Source: Paraglaciecola sp. MB-3u-78
GTDB taxonomy: Bacteria; Pseudomonadota; Gammaproteobacteria; Enterobacterales; Alteromonadaceae
Length of the DNA stretch: 64,000 nt
Direction: 5' to 3'
Assembly: GCF_002835935.1 (NCBI RefSeq)
Contig: NZ_PJCF01000004.1
Coordinates: forward strand, 1 to 64,000
In this document: positions 54,517-64,000 of the stretch, in pieces
Layout of the letters: each line of letters begins with the position of its first letter
How positions within the stretch are numbered: position 1 is the first letter of the stretch
The notes under the pieces: generated by a model
Database searches by the model: none
Seen by the model: the letters and a program-made list of their open reading frames with translations, nothing else
Told to the model about the DNA's origin: nothing
Made by a program: the position numbers and the translations under genes

Positions 54517-56238
54517 ATGATGCCTATCGGGTCAACATCAAATAAATTTATGGGCCACGTTTTTCTTTCGCTGATGAGTATATGTCTGTTTGCATGCTCA
54601 GAGCAGGTTGACGAAGCACAAGTAACATCTCTTACACCCACACCCATATTGCAACAGGCCGCTATAGCAATGCCTGATAGCTACAGCGCAGAGGTAGCCA
54701 AAGATATTTTACAACAAGGCGGTAACGCGATCGATGCCGCTATTGCTGCGCAATTTGTCTTAGCCGTGACCTTGCCTGAAGCCGGTAATATTGGCGGGGG
54801 TGGTTTTATGCTGGTGTATAAAGATAAACAAAGTGACTTTATCGACTATCGCGAACAAGCGCCTTTATCCGCCCATAGGGATATGTATTTGGACAAAAAC
54901 GGTGACGTTATCCCTAATCAGTCAGTGATAGGTATTTTGTCATCTGGGGTACCGGGCACTGTAGCAGGTATGTGGTTAGCCCATGAAAAATATGGCAGTT
55001 TACCTTGGAAAGAATTAGTCCAACCAGCTGTTAATCTAGCCGGGCAGGGATTTAAGGTTCACCCTAAACTTGCACAATCTATTGAAAGACATATAGCTAG
55101 ATTAGAAAAACGTGGTTTTGAATTGAACTTCAAAGATTATTTCGCCACTGCAAAAGCAAATGAAATTTTTCAACAATTAGAATTGGCAGACACCCTAAAG
55201 CGTATTCGTGATCAAGGACGAGACGGTTTTTATAAAGGTCAAACGGCAAAAATTATCAGTGATTTTATGCGTCAGAATAAAGGCTTAGTGACTGAACAAG
55301 ACTTATTAACTTATGAAGCTAAGTCACGCCAGCCTTTAAGTGCTAAATGGCGGGAATATCAATTACTCACGTCACCGCCGCCCAGTTCTGGAGGTATCGC
55401 TATTATACAATGGCTAAAAATGTATGACCTATTAACACGAGATCAAGAAAAGCTTACCCACAACTCTACCCCATACCTGCATTTATTAGCAGAAATAGGT
55501 AAACGAGTATTTGCTGATCGTGCAGAATACCTTGGTGATCCTGACTTTGTTGACGTACCAGTTGCAAGCCTAATTGACGATAAATATATCGCGATGCGCA
55601 GTCAAAGTGTATTGAGAGATAAAATTTCAGTGACGAAATTGGTCAAACCTGGGCTAAAAGAAAGTGAAGAAACTACACATTTTTCTATTATGGATAAATG
55701 GGGTAATGCAGTCTCGAACACCACCACAATTAATCTAGGCTATGGCAGTAGTGTGGTAGTGGAGGGGGCAGGATTTTTATTAAATGATGAAATGGATGAC
55801 TTTAGTTCTAAACCCGGGGTTGCCAACGTATTTGGCGCAGTGGGCGGTCAAGCCAACGAAATTCAACCGAAAAAACGTATGTTATCTTCTATGACACCAA
55901 GCATGGTCTTAAAAGACGGAGAGGTAACCTTTGTAACCGGTTCGCCTGGGGGCACCACTATTATAAGCTCGGTGTATCTGTCTATTCTCAATGCCTTGGA
56001 GTTTTCCATGAGTGCAGAAGACGTGGTTAACACTCCTAGGTTCCATCATCAACTCTTGCCAAAAGATGTTATTCGTTACCATGACGGCATTGATCCTGCG
56101 GTGATTTCTGAATTAGAAGAAATGGGCTACACCATGAGTAACCGCGGCTTTGGTGATATGCAGGTTATCTTAAATAAAGACGGTAAAGTTGAAGCCGCTT
56201 CAGAGGCAAATGGTCGTGGAAAATCCATTGTATTCTAG
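54517..56238 (+). CDS. ggt: Gamma-glutamyltransferase, lipoprotein form
   Basis: 573 aa from the ATG at 54517 with GAGG 6 bases upstream. The signal ends in SICLFACSE, a lipobox, so it is envelope-anchored. Two-subunit enzyme signature: the catalytic nucleophile Thr387 in TTHFSIMDKWGN (autocleavage site), with SPPPSSGG upstream and MLSSMTPSM and GSPGGTTIIS downstream. It hydrolyses gamma-glutamyl bonds of glutathione and related peptides, releasing amino acids for uptake. Confidence 0.96.
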   Translation: MMPIGSTSNKFMGHVFLSLMSICLFACSEQVDEAQVTSLTPTPILQQAAIAMPDSYSAEVAKDILQQGGNAIDAAIAAQFVLAVTLPEAGNIGGGGFMLVYKDKQSDFIDYREQAPLSAHRDMYLDKNGDVIPNQSVIGILSSGVPGTVAGMWLAHEKYGSLPWKELVQPAVNLAGQGFKVHPKLAQSIERHIARLEKRGFELNFKDYFATAKANEIFQQLELADTLKRIRDQGRDGFYKGQTAKIISDFMRQNKGLVTEQDLLTYEAKSRQPLSAKWREYQLLTSPPPSSGGIAIIQWLKMYDLLTRDQEKLTHNSTPYLHLLAEIGKRVFADRAEYLGDPDFVDVPVASLIDDKYIAMRSQSVLRDKISVTKLVKPGLKESEETTHFSIMDKWGNAVSNTTTINLGYGSSVVVEGAGFLLNDEMDDFSSKPGVANVFGAVGGQANEIQPKKRMLSSMTPSMVLKDGEVTFVTGSPGGTTIISSVYLSILNALEFSMSAEDVVNTPRFHHQLLPKDVIRYHDGIDPAVISELEEMGYTMSNRGFGDMQVILNKDGKVEAASEANGRGKSIVF

Positions 56239-56507
56239 CCCCTTAACGGCACTATTATTTTTGTTTTGTGGATATTGCTGAGAACGTTAAATTTGGTTAG
56301 ATTAATCAATAATTGGCATAGGTTTACATTATTATGAAGATAAAGCGTTAGAAAGTGTCCCTGTGTTTAGTGGAACATCAACAAGTTATTTATTGCCCAG
56401 ATAATATTTCTGAATTTTGGGGGGGTTGGATTAATTATACTGTTTTTGTTCATTTTTACAGGAATTGAACTGGAAAAAAACTGCGGTAACACTTATGGTT
56501 ACCGAAT

Positions 56508-58304
56508 ATGAAGCAAATACAACTTTTTCCTCTACTCCCTATTCTAAGAGCCGCATTTTTTGGCTTTTTTTTTGTTAGCTATTCACAATGTGTTTTAGCT
56601 GACAAAGTAGATGACTTTATTCAAAGTATTCAAGTGGCTACCTATGATTGTCCTGATGATCAATTTATGCCCCAAGTCGATCAATACTTAAATGCGCGCA
56701 GTGTTTTACCCGAACAGCTTATCGAGTTAAAAGTGCACAAAGCCCATTGGTTGATCTGTGTTGGCAAGAATGATGAAGCTCAAATTATACTTGAAAATCT
56801 ACTCGCAGATCCTGTGATGGACAAAAGCTCACAGAGCTATGCCAATGTGAATTACCAATTAGGCTTTATTTTTGATATACAGGAAAAACCAGAAAAATGT
56901 GACTTTTATCGCAAGTCTGAACAACTGGCAAAAGATAAATTTAGTGATGTTTATTTAAGTTCGCAACTAGGCCTCATCACTGTTTGCGGGCAAAATGGTG
57001 ATAATGTTGGCGTAAAACTAGGTCGTTTATTTGCATTACTGAAATTATATTCGTTGCAAGACGATCAGAAAGCACTGGCTCACATTCATAATAATGTCGG
57101 GATATTATACAGTTCTATTGGTCAACGGTCACTTGCGGCAGAACAGTATGAAAAATCTTACCAGATTGGTTTAAAAGTTTATGAAGAGAAGAATCAACTT
57201 AATACGTTAATCAGTCTTATTACCGCTCATTCTGGCAGTGGTGATTATGAGAAAGCAAAATTGATGATTGACGAGTTAGGTAAGCGCAACTTAAAAGTGA
57301 ATACACCCTTGAGTAATAGCTTGTTTCACTTTGCCGAAAGTCGCCAAGCATATCGGACAAACGATTATGAGTCTTTTCGCAACAGTATGCGCAGTTGGGA
57401 TGTATTCCTAAAACAAACTTCTAGCCAGACTATGGAGATGTTATATGAATGGTATGCTGCTGCGCTGTGTTTGAATGATGAAGACAGAGTATGTGTTAAT
57501 GAATTTTTACAAAAACAAAATGATACGCGTTCAGCTATGCCTGCTAGTTTGTCTAAACATCTTTATTACATTGCTTTTTTAGTAAAAGCTAACTTGTTTT
57601 TGGGAAATGTTGAAGCGGCACAACTTAGTTTTGACAATTACTTCTCCATCTCTTTAGATAAGCTAAAAAAACAACAGGCATCAGCCCGTATTCTGGGTGT
57701 TGCCAACCTACACAATGAGATTATTGGCTTAGAATCGAGTTTAGCCGAATCTGAAGAGCAGCGTTTGCAGATCATTTTATTGGTATTAATCAGCATTTTA
57801 GGTTTGATAGCTTTGGGGTACCTATTTTGGGGTAGAGCTTATTTTCGTAAGTTAGCCACTGATCCACTCACAGGGCTGTCTAACGAACATTCTGTATTAG
57901 CTAAAATTAAAAAGGTAAAAGCCCCCATAGGTGACAAGGTTAACGCCCTGGCATTATTTGATGTAAGTAACTTTACCTCCGTTAATGCGGAGTATGGTTA
58001 CAAGGCGGGCGAATTGGCCCTCAAACAAGTTGCTGATTGTTTAAAGCAGGTTACTAGAGAAAAAGATATCGTTGGACGTGTTGCTGCAGATCAATTTATT
58101 GTTTGTTTAGTGAATATTGAAGATATGGTCGCCAAAGAGTTATTCTCAAGAGTTCAAAAAGCCCTAGCCGATGTAAGGTTTAAAGTTGACAGTAGAAAAA
58201 AGGTTGATGTTCACTCTCACATGCACGTATATAGATCAGTTAACAGTCTTTCTGATGTCGATGATGTTTTAGCTGAAATTCGCAGTGTTTTGCGTAAGGC
58301 ATGA
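56508..58304 (+). CDS. Membrane TPR protein with degenerate GGDEF domain
   Basis: 598 aa. A signal peptide (ILRAAFFGFFFVSYSQCVLA) is followed by a TPR-like helical periplasmic sensor (about 40-400), a coiled coil, one membrane helix (IILLVLISILGLIALGYLFW) and a GGDEF domain (about 450-598). The active-site motif reads AADQF (526-530) instead of GGDEF, so it should not make c-di-GMP; it may bind the nucleotide or act as a partner. Otherwise the domain is intact (DPLTGLSNEHSVL). Confidence 0.88.
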   Translation: MKQIQLFPLLPILRAAFFGFFFVSYSQCVLADKVDDFIQSIQVATYDCPDDQFMPQVDQYLNARSVLPEQLIELKVHKAHWLICVGKNDEAQIILENLLADPVMDKSSQSYANVNYQLGFIFDIQEKPEKCDFYRKSEQLAKDKFSDVYLSSQLGLITVCGQNGDNVGVKLGRLFALLKLYSLQDDQKALAHIHNNVGILYSSIGQRSLAAEQYEKSYQIGLKVYEEKNQLNTLISLITAHSGSGDYEKAKLMIDELGKRNLKVNTPLSNSLFHFAESRQAYRTNDYESFRNSMRSWDVFLKQTSSQTMEMLYEWYAAALCLNDEDRVCVNEFLQKQNDTRSAMPASLSKHLYYIAFLVKANLFLGNVEAAQLSFDNYFSISLDKLKKQQASARILGVANLHNEIIGLESSLAESEEQRLQIILLVLISILGLIALGYLFWGRAYFRKLATDPLTGLSNEHSVLAKIKKVKAPIGDKVNALALFDVSNFTSVNAEYGYKAGELALKQVADCLKQVTREKDIVGRVAADQFIVCLVNIEDMVAKELFSRVQKALADVRFKVDSRKKVDVHSHMHVYRSVNSLSDVDDVLAEIRSVLRKA

Positions 58305-58347
58305 TAATTTTTATTGTCACCTTCCATGAGTGTGTAACTCCTTGGTA

Positions 58348-58848
58348 ATGAAACTGTTACTTCCCCTTAAATATTACGATGATGCTGGCAGAGTCAAGCC
58401 TGCTGTAGCTCTATACGTGTGTATCGCGTTTTTATCCAGAAGTCTGATGATATTAATTGGTTCGGTTTCAGTGCGAGAAAATAGTGAGCAGTTGTTAGCA
58501 CTATTTTATCCTGAAAAACAATATCTCTATATCAGTCTCGCCATTGCTTTTCCGGCTTTTCTGGCGTTACTTCTTTTGGGGTTTAGAGAAAAAATTTGGG
58601 ATGCAGATAAGTGTTGGATGTTTTCTTGTATCAAACCATTATTACTTTTTTCTGTATTAGCTGATTTAGGCTTACATATTCTGTTGGCTAACATAGGACA
58701 TTGGCAATTCTCATGGTTAATTGCCTTTACATTGCTACTGGATTCCCTGACTTTCTACTTTTTGGTGAAAGATAAACACACACAAATGATGTTAAAGGAT
58801 TGGAAAAAATCTATTCAGATATCGCCAGTAGCAAAACCATTGGCTTAA
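58348..58848 (+). CDS. DUF2919 membrane protein (YfeZ-like)
   Basis: 166 aa from the ATG at 58348. The start LLPLKYYDDAGRVKPAVALYV and the internal EQLLALFYPEKQYLYISL are typical of DUF2919. Four membrane helices predicted. It begins 43 bases after the GGDEF protein, possibly cotranscribed. Function unknown. Confidence 0.82.
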   Translation: MKLLLPLKYYDDAGRVKPAVALYVCIAFLSRSLMILIGSVSVRENSEQLLALFYPEKQYLYISLAIAFPAFLALLLLGFREKIWDADKCWMFSCIKPLLLFSVLADLGLHILLANIGHWQFSWLIAFTLLLDSLTFYFLVKDKHTQMMLKDWKKSIQISPVAKPLA

Positions 58849-58886
58849 AATTCGAAGGTTTAGGCTTTAGTGCTTGTTTTTAGTAC

Positions 58887-59300
58887 TTATTGCAGATTGT
58901 TGGCCAGTGCTTGGTCGTAATAACTTCTGACACTGATTTGGCTATCATTCACTAAACGTTGGTAACAAATACCAGCAAATGCGTAAGTGTTGCCTGCATA
59001 GTTTAATACCACATAAGGTGCGCTAGGATCGGATTCATCATAAGCCCAGTTGCCCCCCACTTTATTGCGAAAAATTTCTCCTATGTAAGCACCGTATATA
59101 TTACAAATTGTGAATACCGCGGTTTCTTCTAATGCTTGATCTTTATATCGTCCTAACCAGCTTAAAATGACATCATCCACCAGATCAATACTTTGCTCAG
59201 AGCCATCCAAGGTCAGATTGAACTCTTCTTCAGTGGTGGTTATTGCGTTCTGGGAGCTGTCTATCATTAAATCTGTCAGTTCTGCCGATGTCATTTGCAT
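58887..59300 (-). CDS. Conserved hypothetical protein
   Basis: 137 aa, acidic, with no signal or membrane segment. Contains FTICNIYGAYIGEIFRNKVGG and YVVLNYAGNTYAFAG, which resembles small conserved gammaproteobacterial proteins, but no function is known to me. Convergent with the DUF2919 gene. Confidence 0.65.
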   Translation of the reverse strand: MQMTSAELTDLMIDSSQNAITTTEEEFNLTLDGSEQSIDLVDDVILSWLGRYKDQALEETAVFTICNIYGAYIGEIFRNKVGGNWAYDESDPSAPYVVLNYAGNTYAFAGICYQRLVNDSQISVRSYYDQALANNLQ

Positions 59301-59460
59301 ATTCTGTGTCTCTGGGTTTTTAATATGACTATTGTGTTGCTTATTAGGTGATTTGTCGAATAGAAATAATTTCGTTGCAGTAAACCTCGTTTTCTTAGTT
59401 GATCTGTGGGCTGATGTTTTCGTAAAAAGTAGTTAAATAAACATAGTCACATAAAAATAG

Positions 59461-60105
59461 GTGTGTGTATTTTTGAAGTATTCATTTTTTTTACCCTTAT
59501 CAGCACTCATTGCGCTGTGTCTGTTATCTGTTTTAGTAACCTACCAAGTGATCCCTTCAGGTTTAGATCTATTGAAGAGCTTGCAATCCAGTTTTAATGA
59601 CTACTTTTATTTACTTATTTTATTTATTATTTTGTTGGAATCTATTGTCTATGTTGGGTTCTACTTCCCGGGACAGTTTTTTGCTGTGGTGTTGGTTGTT
59701 TTGTCTAAACCCCAGCCCCAAGACATACTTTTTTTAACTTTAGCTATGGTTGTCGCGGCAACATTAGGTTCATGCATTAATTATTTGTTAGGTAGAAACT
59801 TTGGTGATGCAAACAAACATCAACCACAGGTATCAGTCAAAAGTTTGTTAGTGGCTATGATACACATCAATTCTTTGGCATTTTATATGTTTAGCCAAGG
59901 TACAAATCACAAATCACCCAAGGTCGTACTTTGGGCTGGACTACTTAACTTGCCTTATTATTTGTTTCTTATTTGGGGTACGTCAGTATTAAGTGAGCAA
60001 GTTATGCAGATGGCTGAAAACACCTGGTTTTTAGTTATAGCGGTCAGCATTTGGTTGGGTATAGCTTTGTTTGTAGATTATAAAAAGTTTAGAGCGACTC
60101 ATTAG
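59461..60105 (+). CDS. DedA-like membrane protein
   Basis: 214 aa from a GTG, with a TTG at 59473 as an alternative. About five membrane helices; ESIVYVGFYFPGQFF followed by VAATLGSCINYLLGRNFGD recalls the DedA/SNARE-associated core (E-x3-P-x-P/G and the G-x3-Y-x2-GR pair). DedA proteins flip undecaprenyl or other lipids across the membrane. The second conserved segment is poorly kept, so it is a divergent member. Its end overlaps tcdA by 17 bases (convergent). Confidence 0.75.
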   Translation: MCVFLKYSFFLPLSALIALCLLSVLVTYQVIPSGLDLLKSLQSSFNDYFYLLILFIILLESIVYVGFYFPGQFFAVVLVVLSKPQPQDILFLTLAMVVAATLGSCINYLLGRNFGDANKHQPQVSVKSLLVAMIHINSLAFYMFSQGTNHKSPKVVLWAGLLNLPYYLFLIWGTSVLSEQVMQMAENTWFLVIAVSIWLGIALFVDYKKFRATH

Positions 60106-60910
60106 GATCTTTAACTTTATTATTATATTGACTGATTAATTTTGCTATCACCCTTGCCGAGGCGACAAAACCAAAGGTAGCGGTCACCGCCACTGCTGCC
60201 CCCAAACCATTATTACAGTCTAACTTAACACTGCCATTTGTTAGGGTTTTCTTCGAACAAACACTACCGTCAGCTTGTGGGTAACGAAGTTGTTCGGTGG
60301 AGTAAACACAATCAATTCCAAAACGTCGTTTGGGGTTAGTACTGAAGTTATAAAATCTGCGTAGTTCTGAACGTAATTTTGCCGCCAATGGGTCTTGGAT
60401 AGTTTTACTGAGATCCGTCACTTCAACTTGGGTGGGATCAATCTGTCCGCCAGCACCACCAATGGTAATGATGGGAATTTTATTACGCTTACAATGGGCT
60501 GCCATGGCCGCCTTTGCTTTTATACTATCTGTAGCGTCCACAACATAGTCATAGCTGTTATTGAGTAATTCTGAAACGTTATCTGGCGTCACAAAATCTT
60601 CGATTTGTGTCACTCTACAAGCTGGATTTATTTGCATAATCCGCTGAGCCATTGCGTCAACCTTGGCATCACCCACAGTATCCTGAAGAGCATGAATTTG
60701 TCTGTTGGTGTTAGTAATACAGATGTCATCCAAGTCAATCAGAGTAATTTGCCCAAGTGCCGTTCTGGCTAGCCCTTCTGCTACCCAAGAACCTACGCCT
60801 CCTATGCCAACTACACACACATGAGATTGCCGTAAAATATCGGTTCCGGATACGCCATACAGGCGTTGGGTGCCACCAAAACGTTGATCTGTTACTTGTT
60901 GCTGTTCCAT
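60089..60910 (-). CDS. tcdA: tRNA threonylcarbamoyladenosine dehydratase (CsdL/TcdA)
   Basis: 273 aa. An E1-like ATP-binding fold with VVGIGGVGSWVAEGLARTALG, the adenylation region DLDDICITNTNRQ, and the later KRNKIPIITIGGAGGQIDPT. TcdA cyclises t6A at position 37 of tRNAs reading ANN codons. It lacks a catalytic Cys domain found in ThiF, in keeping with TcdA. Divergent from manC. Confidence 0.94.
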   Translation of the reverse strand: MEQQQVTDQRFGGTQRLYGVSGTDILRQSHVCVVGIGGVGSWVAEGLARTALGQITLIDLDDICITNTNRQIHALQDTVGDAKVDAMAQRIMQINPACRVTQIEDFVTPDNVSELLNNSYDYVVDATDSIKAKAAMAAHCKRNKIPIITIGGAGGQIDPTQVEVTDLSKTIQDPLAAKLRSELRRFYNFSTNPKRRFGIDCVYSTEQLRYPQADGSVCSKKTLTNGSVKLDCNNGLGAAVAVTATFGFVASARVIAKLISQYNNKVKDPNESL

Positions 60911-60997
60911 ATACTCACATTAAGAAGAGGTTTTTATTCTGATTGTTATTATATCAGTGGCGAGGTGTATAACTCCAATGGAGTCTGTTAACTTTTC

Positions 60998-61038
60998 AAG
61001 GTCACTTTATTTTATTGAATCATAAATAAAGTGACCTT
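60998..61038. repeat. 15-bp perfect inverted repeat upstream of manC
   Basis: AAGGTCACTTTATTT (60998-61012) and its exact complement (61024-61038), with an 11-nt spacer. It sits about 110-150 bases upstream of manC and 90 bases from the tcdA start. Neither strand has a T-tract, so a terminator is unlikely; an operator or structured leader is possible. Confidence 0.7.
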
Positions 61039-61150
61039 GTTTGGTGTTCTTGATTGAATAACCCGTCAAGCTTTAATACAATTCATTTAAATGAATTCGC
61101 AGCAATTTTATTGCCTTGGTAAATTTAGAGTAATCAAAAAGGAATGTGTA

Positions 61151-62572
61151 ATGAAACCTGTTGTTTTAGCTGGTGGAAGTGGTAGTCGTTTGTGGCCTAA
61201 ATCAAGGGCGGCTTTACCTAAGCAGTTTTTAAGTCTGACCAGTGATTTGACTATGTTGCAAGACACTATCGCCAGATTAGCGGGCACAGATGCTGAGCAA
61301 CCCATAGTCATTTGTAATGATGCTCATCGATTTTTAGTGGCAGAGCAACTTCGTCACCAGGGTATTCAACACGGAGGTATTTTGCTCGAGCCTATGGGCC
61401 GAAATACCGCGCCGGCTATTGCTTTGGCTGCTTTGCATGCCTCGTTACATGGCGAAGATCCAATTTTACTTATTTTAGCTGCCGACCATCTAATCAATGA
61501 TGCGCCGGCATTTCATAAAGCCATCACTCAGGCAGAAGATCTAGCTAAACAAGGCAAATTAGTGACTTTTGGTATTGTGCCTGACTCGGCGCATACAGGT
61601 TATGGTTATATTAAACGTGGTGACAAGGTTAAGGGTACAGATGTCGGCTTTGATGTGGCTAACTTTGTTGAAAAGCCAAATCTAGTAACAGCACAACAAT
61701 ATGTCGACTCAGAGGAGTTTTACTGGAACAGCGGCATGTTTATGTTTAAAGCCAGTCGTTACCTGCAAGAGCTTGAAAAATACGCGCCCGAGATGCTGGC
61801 AATATGTAAAAAAGCCATTGCTTCTGAATCCACTGATTTAGAATTTGTACGAGTAGATGCCGATGTCTTTGTCACTTGCCCTGATGATTCCATCGATTAT
61901 GCGGTCATGGAAAAAACCGATTCTGCTTGTGTCGTACCCCTAGATGCGGGTTGGAGTGATGTGGGCAGTTGGTCATCATTATGGGAAACAGCCAAGCAAA
62001 AAGATGCACAAAATAACGTGGTCATTGGCGATGCTATTCTTGATAGCGTGACCAACAGTTATATTAATTCCGAACAACGGCTCATTGCTGTCGTGGGTCT
62101 AGATGATGTTGTGGTGGTTGAAACTAAAGATGCCGTGTTAGTGGCTCACAAAGATAAAGTGCAAGATATCAAAAATGTGGTGAATCAACTCAAAGCAGAA
62201 CATCGCCCTGAGTGGGAATTCCATCGCGAAGTGTTTAGACCTTGGGGTAGTTATGACTCTATTGATAACGGTGAACGTTTCCAAGTTAAACGTATCACGG
62301 TAAAACCTGGCGAAAAACTATCTGTACAAATGCATCATCACAGAGCTGAGCATTGGATTGTGGTCTCAGGTACGGCAAAAGTCACCAATGGTGAGCAGAC
62401 TTTGTTGTTATCAGAGAATCAATCGACGTACATTCCAATAGGTGTGATACATGCGCTAGAAAATCCCGGAAAAATCCCTTTGGAGTTGATAGAGGTGCAA
62501 TCAGGTACCTATTTAGGCGAAGACGATATTGTGCGCTTTTCCGACCGTTATGGCCGTGTTGAAGCCAAATAG
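61151..62572 (+). CDS. manC: Mannose-1-phosphate guanylyltransferase / mannose-6-phosphate isomerase
   Basis: 473 aa from the ATG at 61151 (AAGGAA upstream); longer ORF starts add no homology. Domain 1 (about 1-330) is the nucleotidyltransferase with [27 protein letters not shown] and VEKP; domain 2 (about 350-470) is the cupin isomerase with [11 protein letters not shown]. The enzyme makes GDP-mannose for surface polysaccharide. Followed by manB after 48 bases, so a manC-manB operon begins here. Confidence 0.96.
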   Translation: MKPVVLAGGSGSRLWPKSRAALPKQFLSLTSDLTMLQDTIARLAGTDAEQPIVICNDAHRFLVAEQLRHQGIQHGGILLEPMGRNTAPAIALAALHASLHGEDPILLILAADHLINDAPAFHKAITQAEDLAKQGKLVTFGIVPDSAHTGYGYIKRGDKVKGTDVGFDVANFVEKPNLVTAQQYVDSEEFYWNSGMFMFKASRYLQELEKYAPEMLAICKKAIASESTDLEFVRVDADVFVTCPDDSIDYAVMEKTDSACVVPLDAGWSDVGSWSSLWETAKQKDAQNNVVIGDAILDSVTNSYINSEQRLIAVVGLDDVVVVETKDAVLVAHKDKVQDIKNVVNQLKAEHRPEWEFHREVFRPWGSYDSIDNGERFQVKRITVKPGEKLSVQMHHHRAEHWIVVSGTAKVTNGEQTLLLSENQSTYIPIGVIHALENPGKIPLELIEVQSGTYLGEDDIVRFSDRYGRVEAK

Positions 62573-62620
62573 ACGCAGTTGATATTGAACCCTGAATTAG
62601 AGGTTTTGCAAAGAGAATTT

Positions 62621-64000
62621 ATGAAGATTACATGTTTTAAAGCGTATGACATTCGCGGTAAATTAATCGAACAACTAGATGAACACGTAGCCTATCGTAT
62701 TGGTAAAGCTTTCGCAGAGTTTATGCAGGCCAAAACTGTGGTAGTGGGTGGGGACGTTCGATTGACCTCAGAGCCCCTTAAATTGGCGTTAGCAGCAGGT
62801 TTGATTGATGGCGGAGCAACAGTCACCGATTTAGGTATGACAGGCACCGAAGAAATTTATTTTGCCACTAAGCACCTAAAGGTTGATGGTGGTATTGAAG
62901 TCACAGCCAGCCATAATCCTATTGATTATAATGGCATGAAATTAGTTAAAACGGACTCTAAACCCGTCAGTGGCGACACTGGCTTGTTTGCGATTCGTGA
63001 TTTGGCCGAAACTTACTCAGAAGATGACGTTCAAGCTAGACTTGAGTTTTATTCGAATGGTTTAGTCAGTGAACAAAGGTTTATTCAAGGTGAAGCTTCA
63101 GTTGTGGCCAATAAACTAAAGGCCACCGGTCAATATAGCGTATTGGACAATATGCAGCCTTATGTGGCCCATATGTTGTCTTATATTGATACTGCTAACA
63201 TTACACCCATAAAGTTAGTAGTGAATGCGGGTAATGGTGCCGCAGGTGATGCCTTAGACGCTATCCAAAGCGCGTTAGAAGCAGCCAATGTGCCCATTAA
63301 ATTTATTAAAGTGCATCATCAACCCGATGGCACTTTCCCAAATGGTATCCCTAACCCTTTACTACCAGAGAGTAGGGCAGATACCGCCAATGCGGTTATT
63401 GAACATTCAGCGAATATGGGCATAGCCTGGGATGGCGATTTCGACCGCTGTTTCTTGTTTGACGAAAAAGGGGAGTTTGTCGAAGGTTATTATATTGTTG
63501 GCCTGTTAGCGAAAGCCTTTTTAGATAAAAAACCTGGCTCAAAAATCATTTATGACCCACGAGTGTATTGGAACACCGAAGATATTGTTTTAGAAGCGGG
63601 CGGTATACCCATAAAAAGTAAAACCGGCCATGCTTTTATCAAAGAACGGATGCGCGCAGACGATGCGATATATGGTGGTGAAATGAGTGCCCACCATTAT
63701 TTCCGTGATTTTGCTTATTGTGATTCCGGTATGATCCCATGGTTATTGGTAGCAGAGCTATTATGTACCACCCAAAAACCGTTATCCCAGTTAGTCAAAG
63801 AGCGTATCGCTGCTTTCCCGTCTTCTGGTGAAATAAACAGTACGTTGGCCGATCCTGATGCGTCCATTAAAGCTGTGTTGGACAAATATGAAGCCAGTGC
63901 AACAGTGGTGGATTATACTGATGGCATCGGTCTGGAGTTTGAAAACTGGCGCTTTAACTTACGCAAATCTAATACCGAACCTGTGGTTAGGCTTAATGTG
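62621..64000 (+). CDS. manB: Phosphomannomutase/phosphoglucomutase (partial at window end)
   Basis: 460 codons, still open at the window edge, so only the last residues are missing. The alpha-D-phosphohexomutase motifs are complete: TASHNP (phosphoserine loop), DGDFDR (metal site), [12 protein letters not shown] and [13 protein letters not shown] (sugar-binding loops), and the start of the phosphate-binding [11 protein letters not shown]. It interconverts mannose-6-phosphate and mannose-1-phosphate, the substrate of manC. Confidence 0.96.
   Translation, partial: MKITCFKAYDIRGKLIEQLDEHVAYRIGKAFAEFMQAKTVVVGGDVRLTSEPLKLALAAGLIDGGATVTDLGMTGTEEIYFATKHLKVDGGIEVTASHNPIDYNGMKLVKTDSKPVSGDTGLFAIRDLAETYSEDDVQARLEFYSNGLVSEQRFIQGEASVVANKLKATGQYSVLDNMQPYVAHMLSYIDTANITPIKLVVNAGNGAAGDALDAIQSALEAANVPIKFIKVHHQPDGTFPNGIPNPLLPESRADTANAVIEHSANMGIAWDGDFDRCFLFDEKGEFVEGYYIVGLLAKAFLDKKPGSKIIYDPRVYWNTEDIVLEAGGIPIKSKTGHAFIKERMRADDAIYGGEMSAHHYFRDFAYCDSGMIPWLLVAELLCTTQKPLSQLVKERIAAFPSSGEINSTLADPDASIKAVLDKYEASATVVDYTDGIGLEFENWRFNLRKSNTEPVVRLNV

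Noticed and set aside
1-64000. CRISPR array, tRNA or rRNA genes, prophage
   Set aside because: No regularly spaced repeats, cloverleaf-like sequences, rRNA segments or phage structural genes were seen in reading both strands.

Overview
The window looks like chromosomal DNA of a marine, probably cold-adapted gammaproteobacterium of the Alteromonadales (Paraglaciecola/Glaciecola/Alteromonas-like). This is inferred from gene content and neighbourhood: smrB next to prmB-aroC, a pqiABC operon, PEP-CTERM-like secreted proteins, a possible ice-binding-like beta-helix protein, a cold-shock gene with a long leader, many c-di-GMP proteins, and moderately AT-rich DNA. No tRNA, rRNA, CRISPR array or complete insertion sequence was seen.

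Layout. (1) 1-11 kb is an accessory zone. It holds the end of a beta-propeller lipoprotein gene, two decayed group-II-intron-type reverse transcriptase copies in the same orientation (about 1361-1912 and 9957-10620), and between them a giant secreted metalloprotease/VWA/choice-of-anchor-A protein split by a frameshift, a secreted endonuclease I and a beta-helix protein. A cupin gene broken by a hairpin element follows. (2) 11-17 kb has a TrmH-type methyltransferase, then a minus-strand surface-polysaccharide block (PEP-CTERM-like protein, small membrane protein, GT2 glycosyltransferase, flippase, sigma-54 response regulator), then smrB. (3) 17-26 kb is housekeeping: prmB, aroC, an MFS transporter, a cold-shock gene, ansA and a peptidase pair (M24 and DUF885). 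(4) 26-34 kb begins with a GGDEF/EAL protein carrying three near-identical tandem PAS units. It is followed by a broken metallopeptidase gene, a dienelactone hydrolase, ppnP, small unknown genes and a decayed PEP-CTERM-like gene. (5) 34-43 kb is mostly minus strand: an ABC exporter operon, a diguanylate cyclase, pqiABC and a PLP decarboxylase. (6) 43-52 kb contains an M13 peptidase gene with a large internal deletion, an MDR oxidoreductase, a solute-binding protein, a PhzF enzyme, asnS, a GNAT, a CHMI-type isomerase and an acyl-CoA synthetase. (7) 52-64 kb contains an Lrp regulator, an NhaC-type antiporter and a gamma-glutamyltransferase, then a TPR protein with a degenerate GGDEF domain, membrane proteins, tcdA and the start of a GDP-mannose operon (manC-manB).

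How the genes fit together. Three surface or envelope themes recur: exopolysaccharide (GT2, flippase, manC/manB, sigma-54 regulator), C-terminally sorted surface proteins (two PEP-CTERM-like genes, one decayed), and c-di-GMP signalling (two canonical or near-canonical GGDEF proteins and one degenerate). Peptide and amino-acid scavenging is the other theme (M24, DUF885, Ggt, AnsA, Lrp). The window is notable for gene decay: at least seven genes are interrupted, internally deleted or truncated. I found no convincing complete undescribed system. The best leads are the split HExxH-VWA-anchor protein, the paired reverse transcriptase remnants, the hairpin element inside the cupin gene and the triplicated PAS array.
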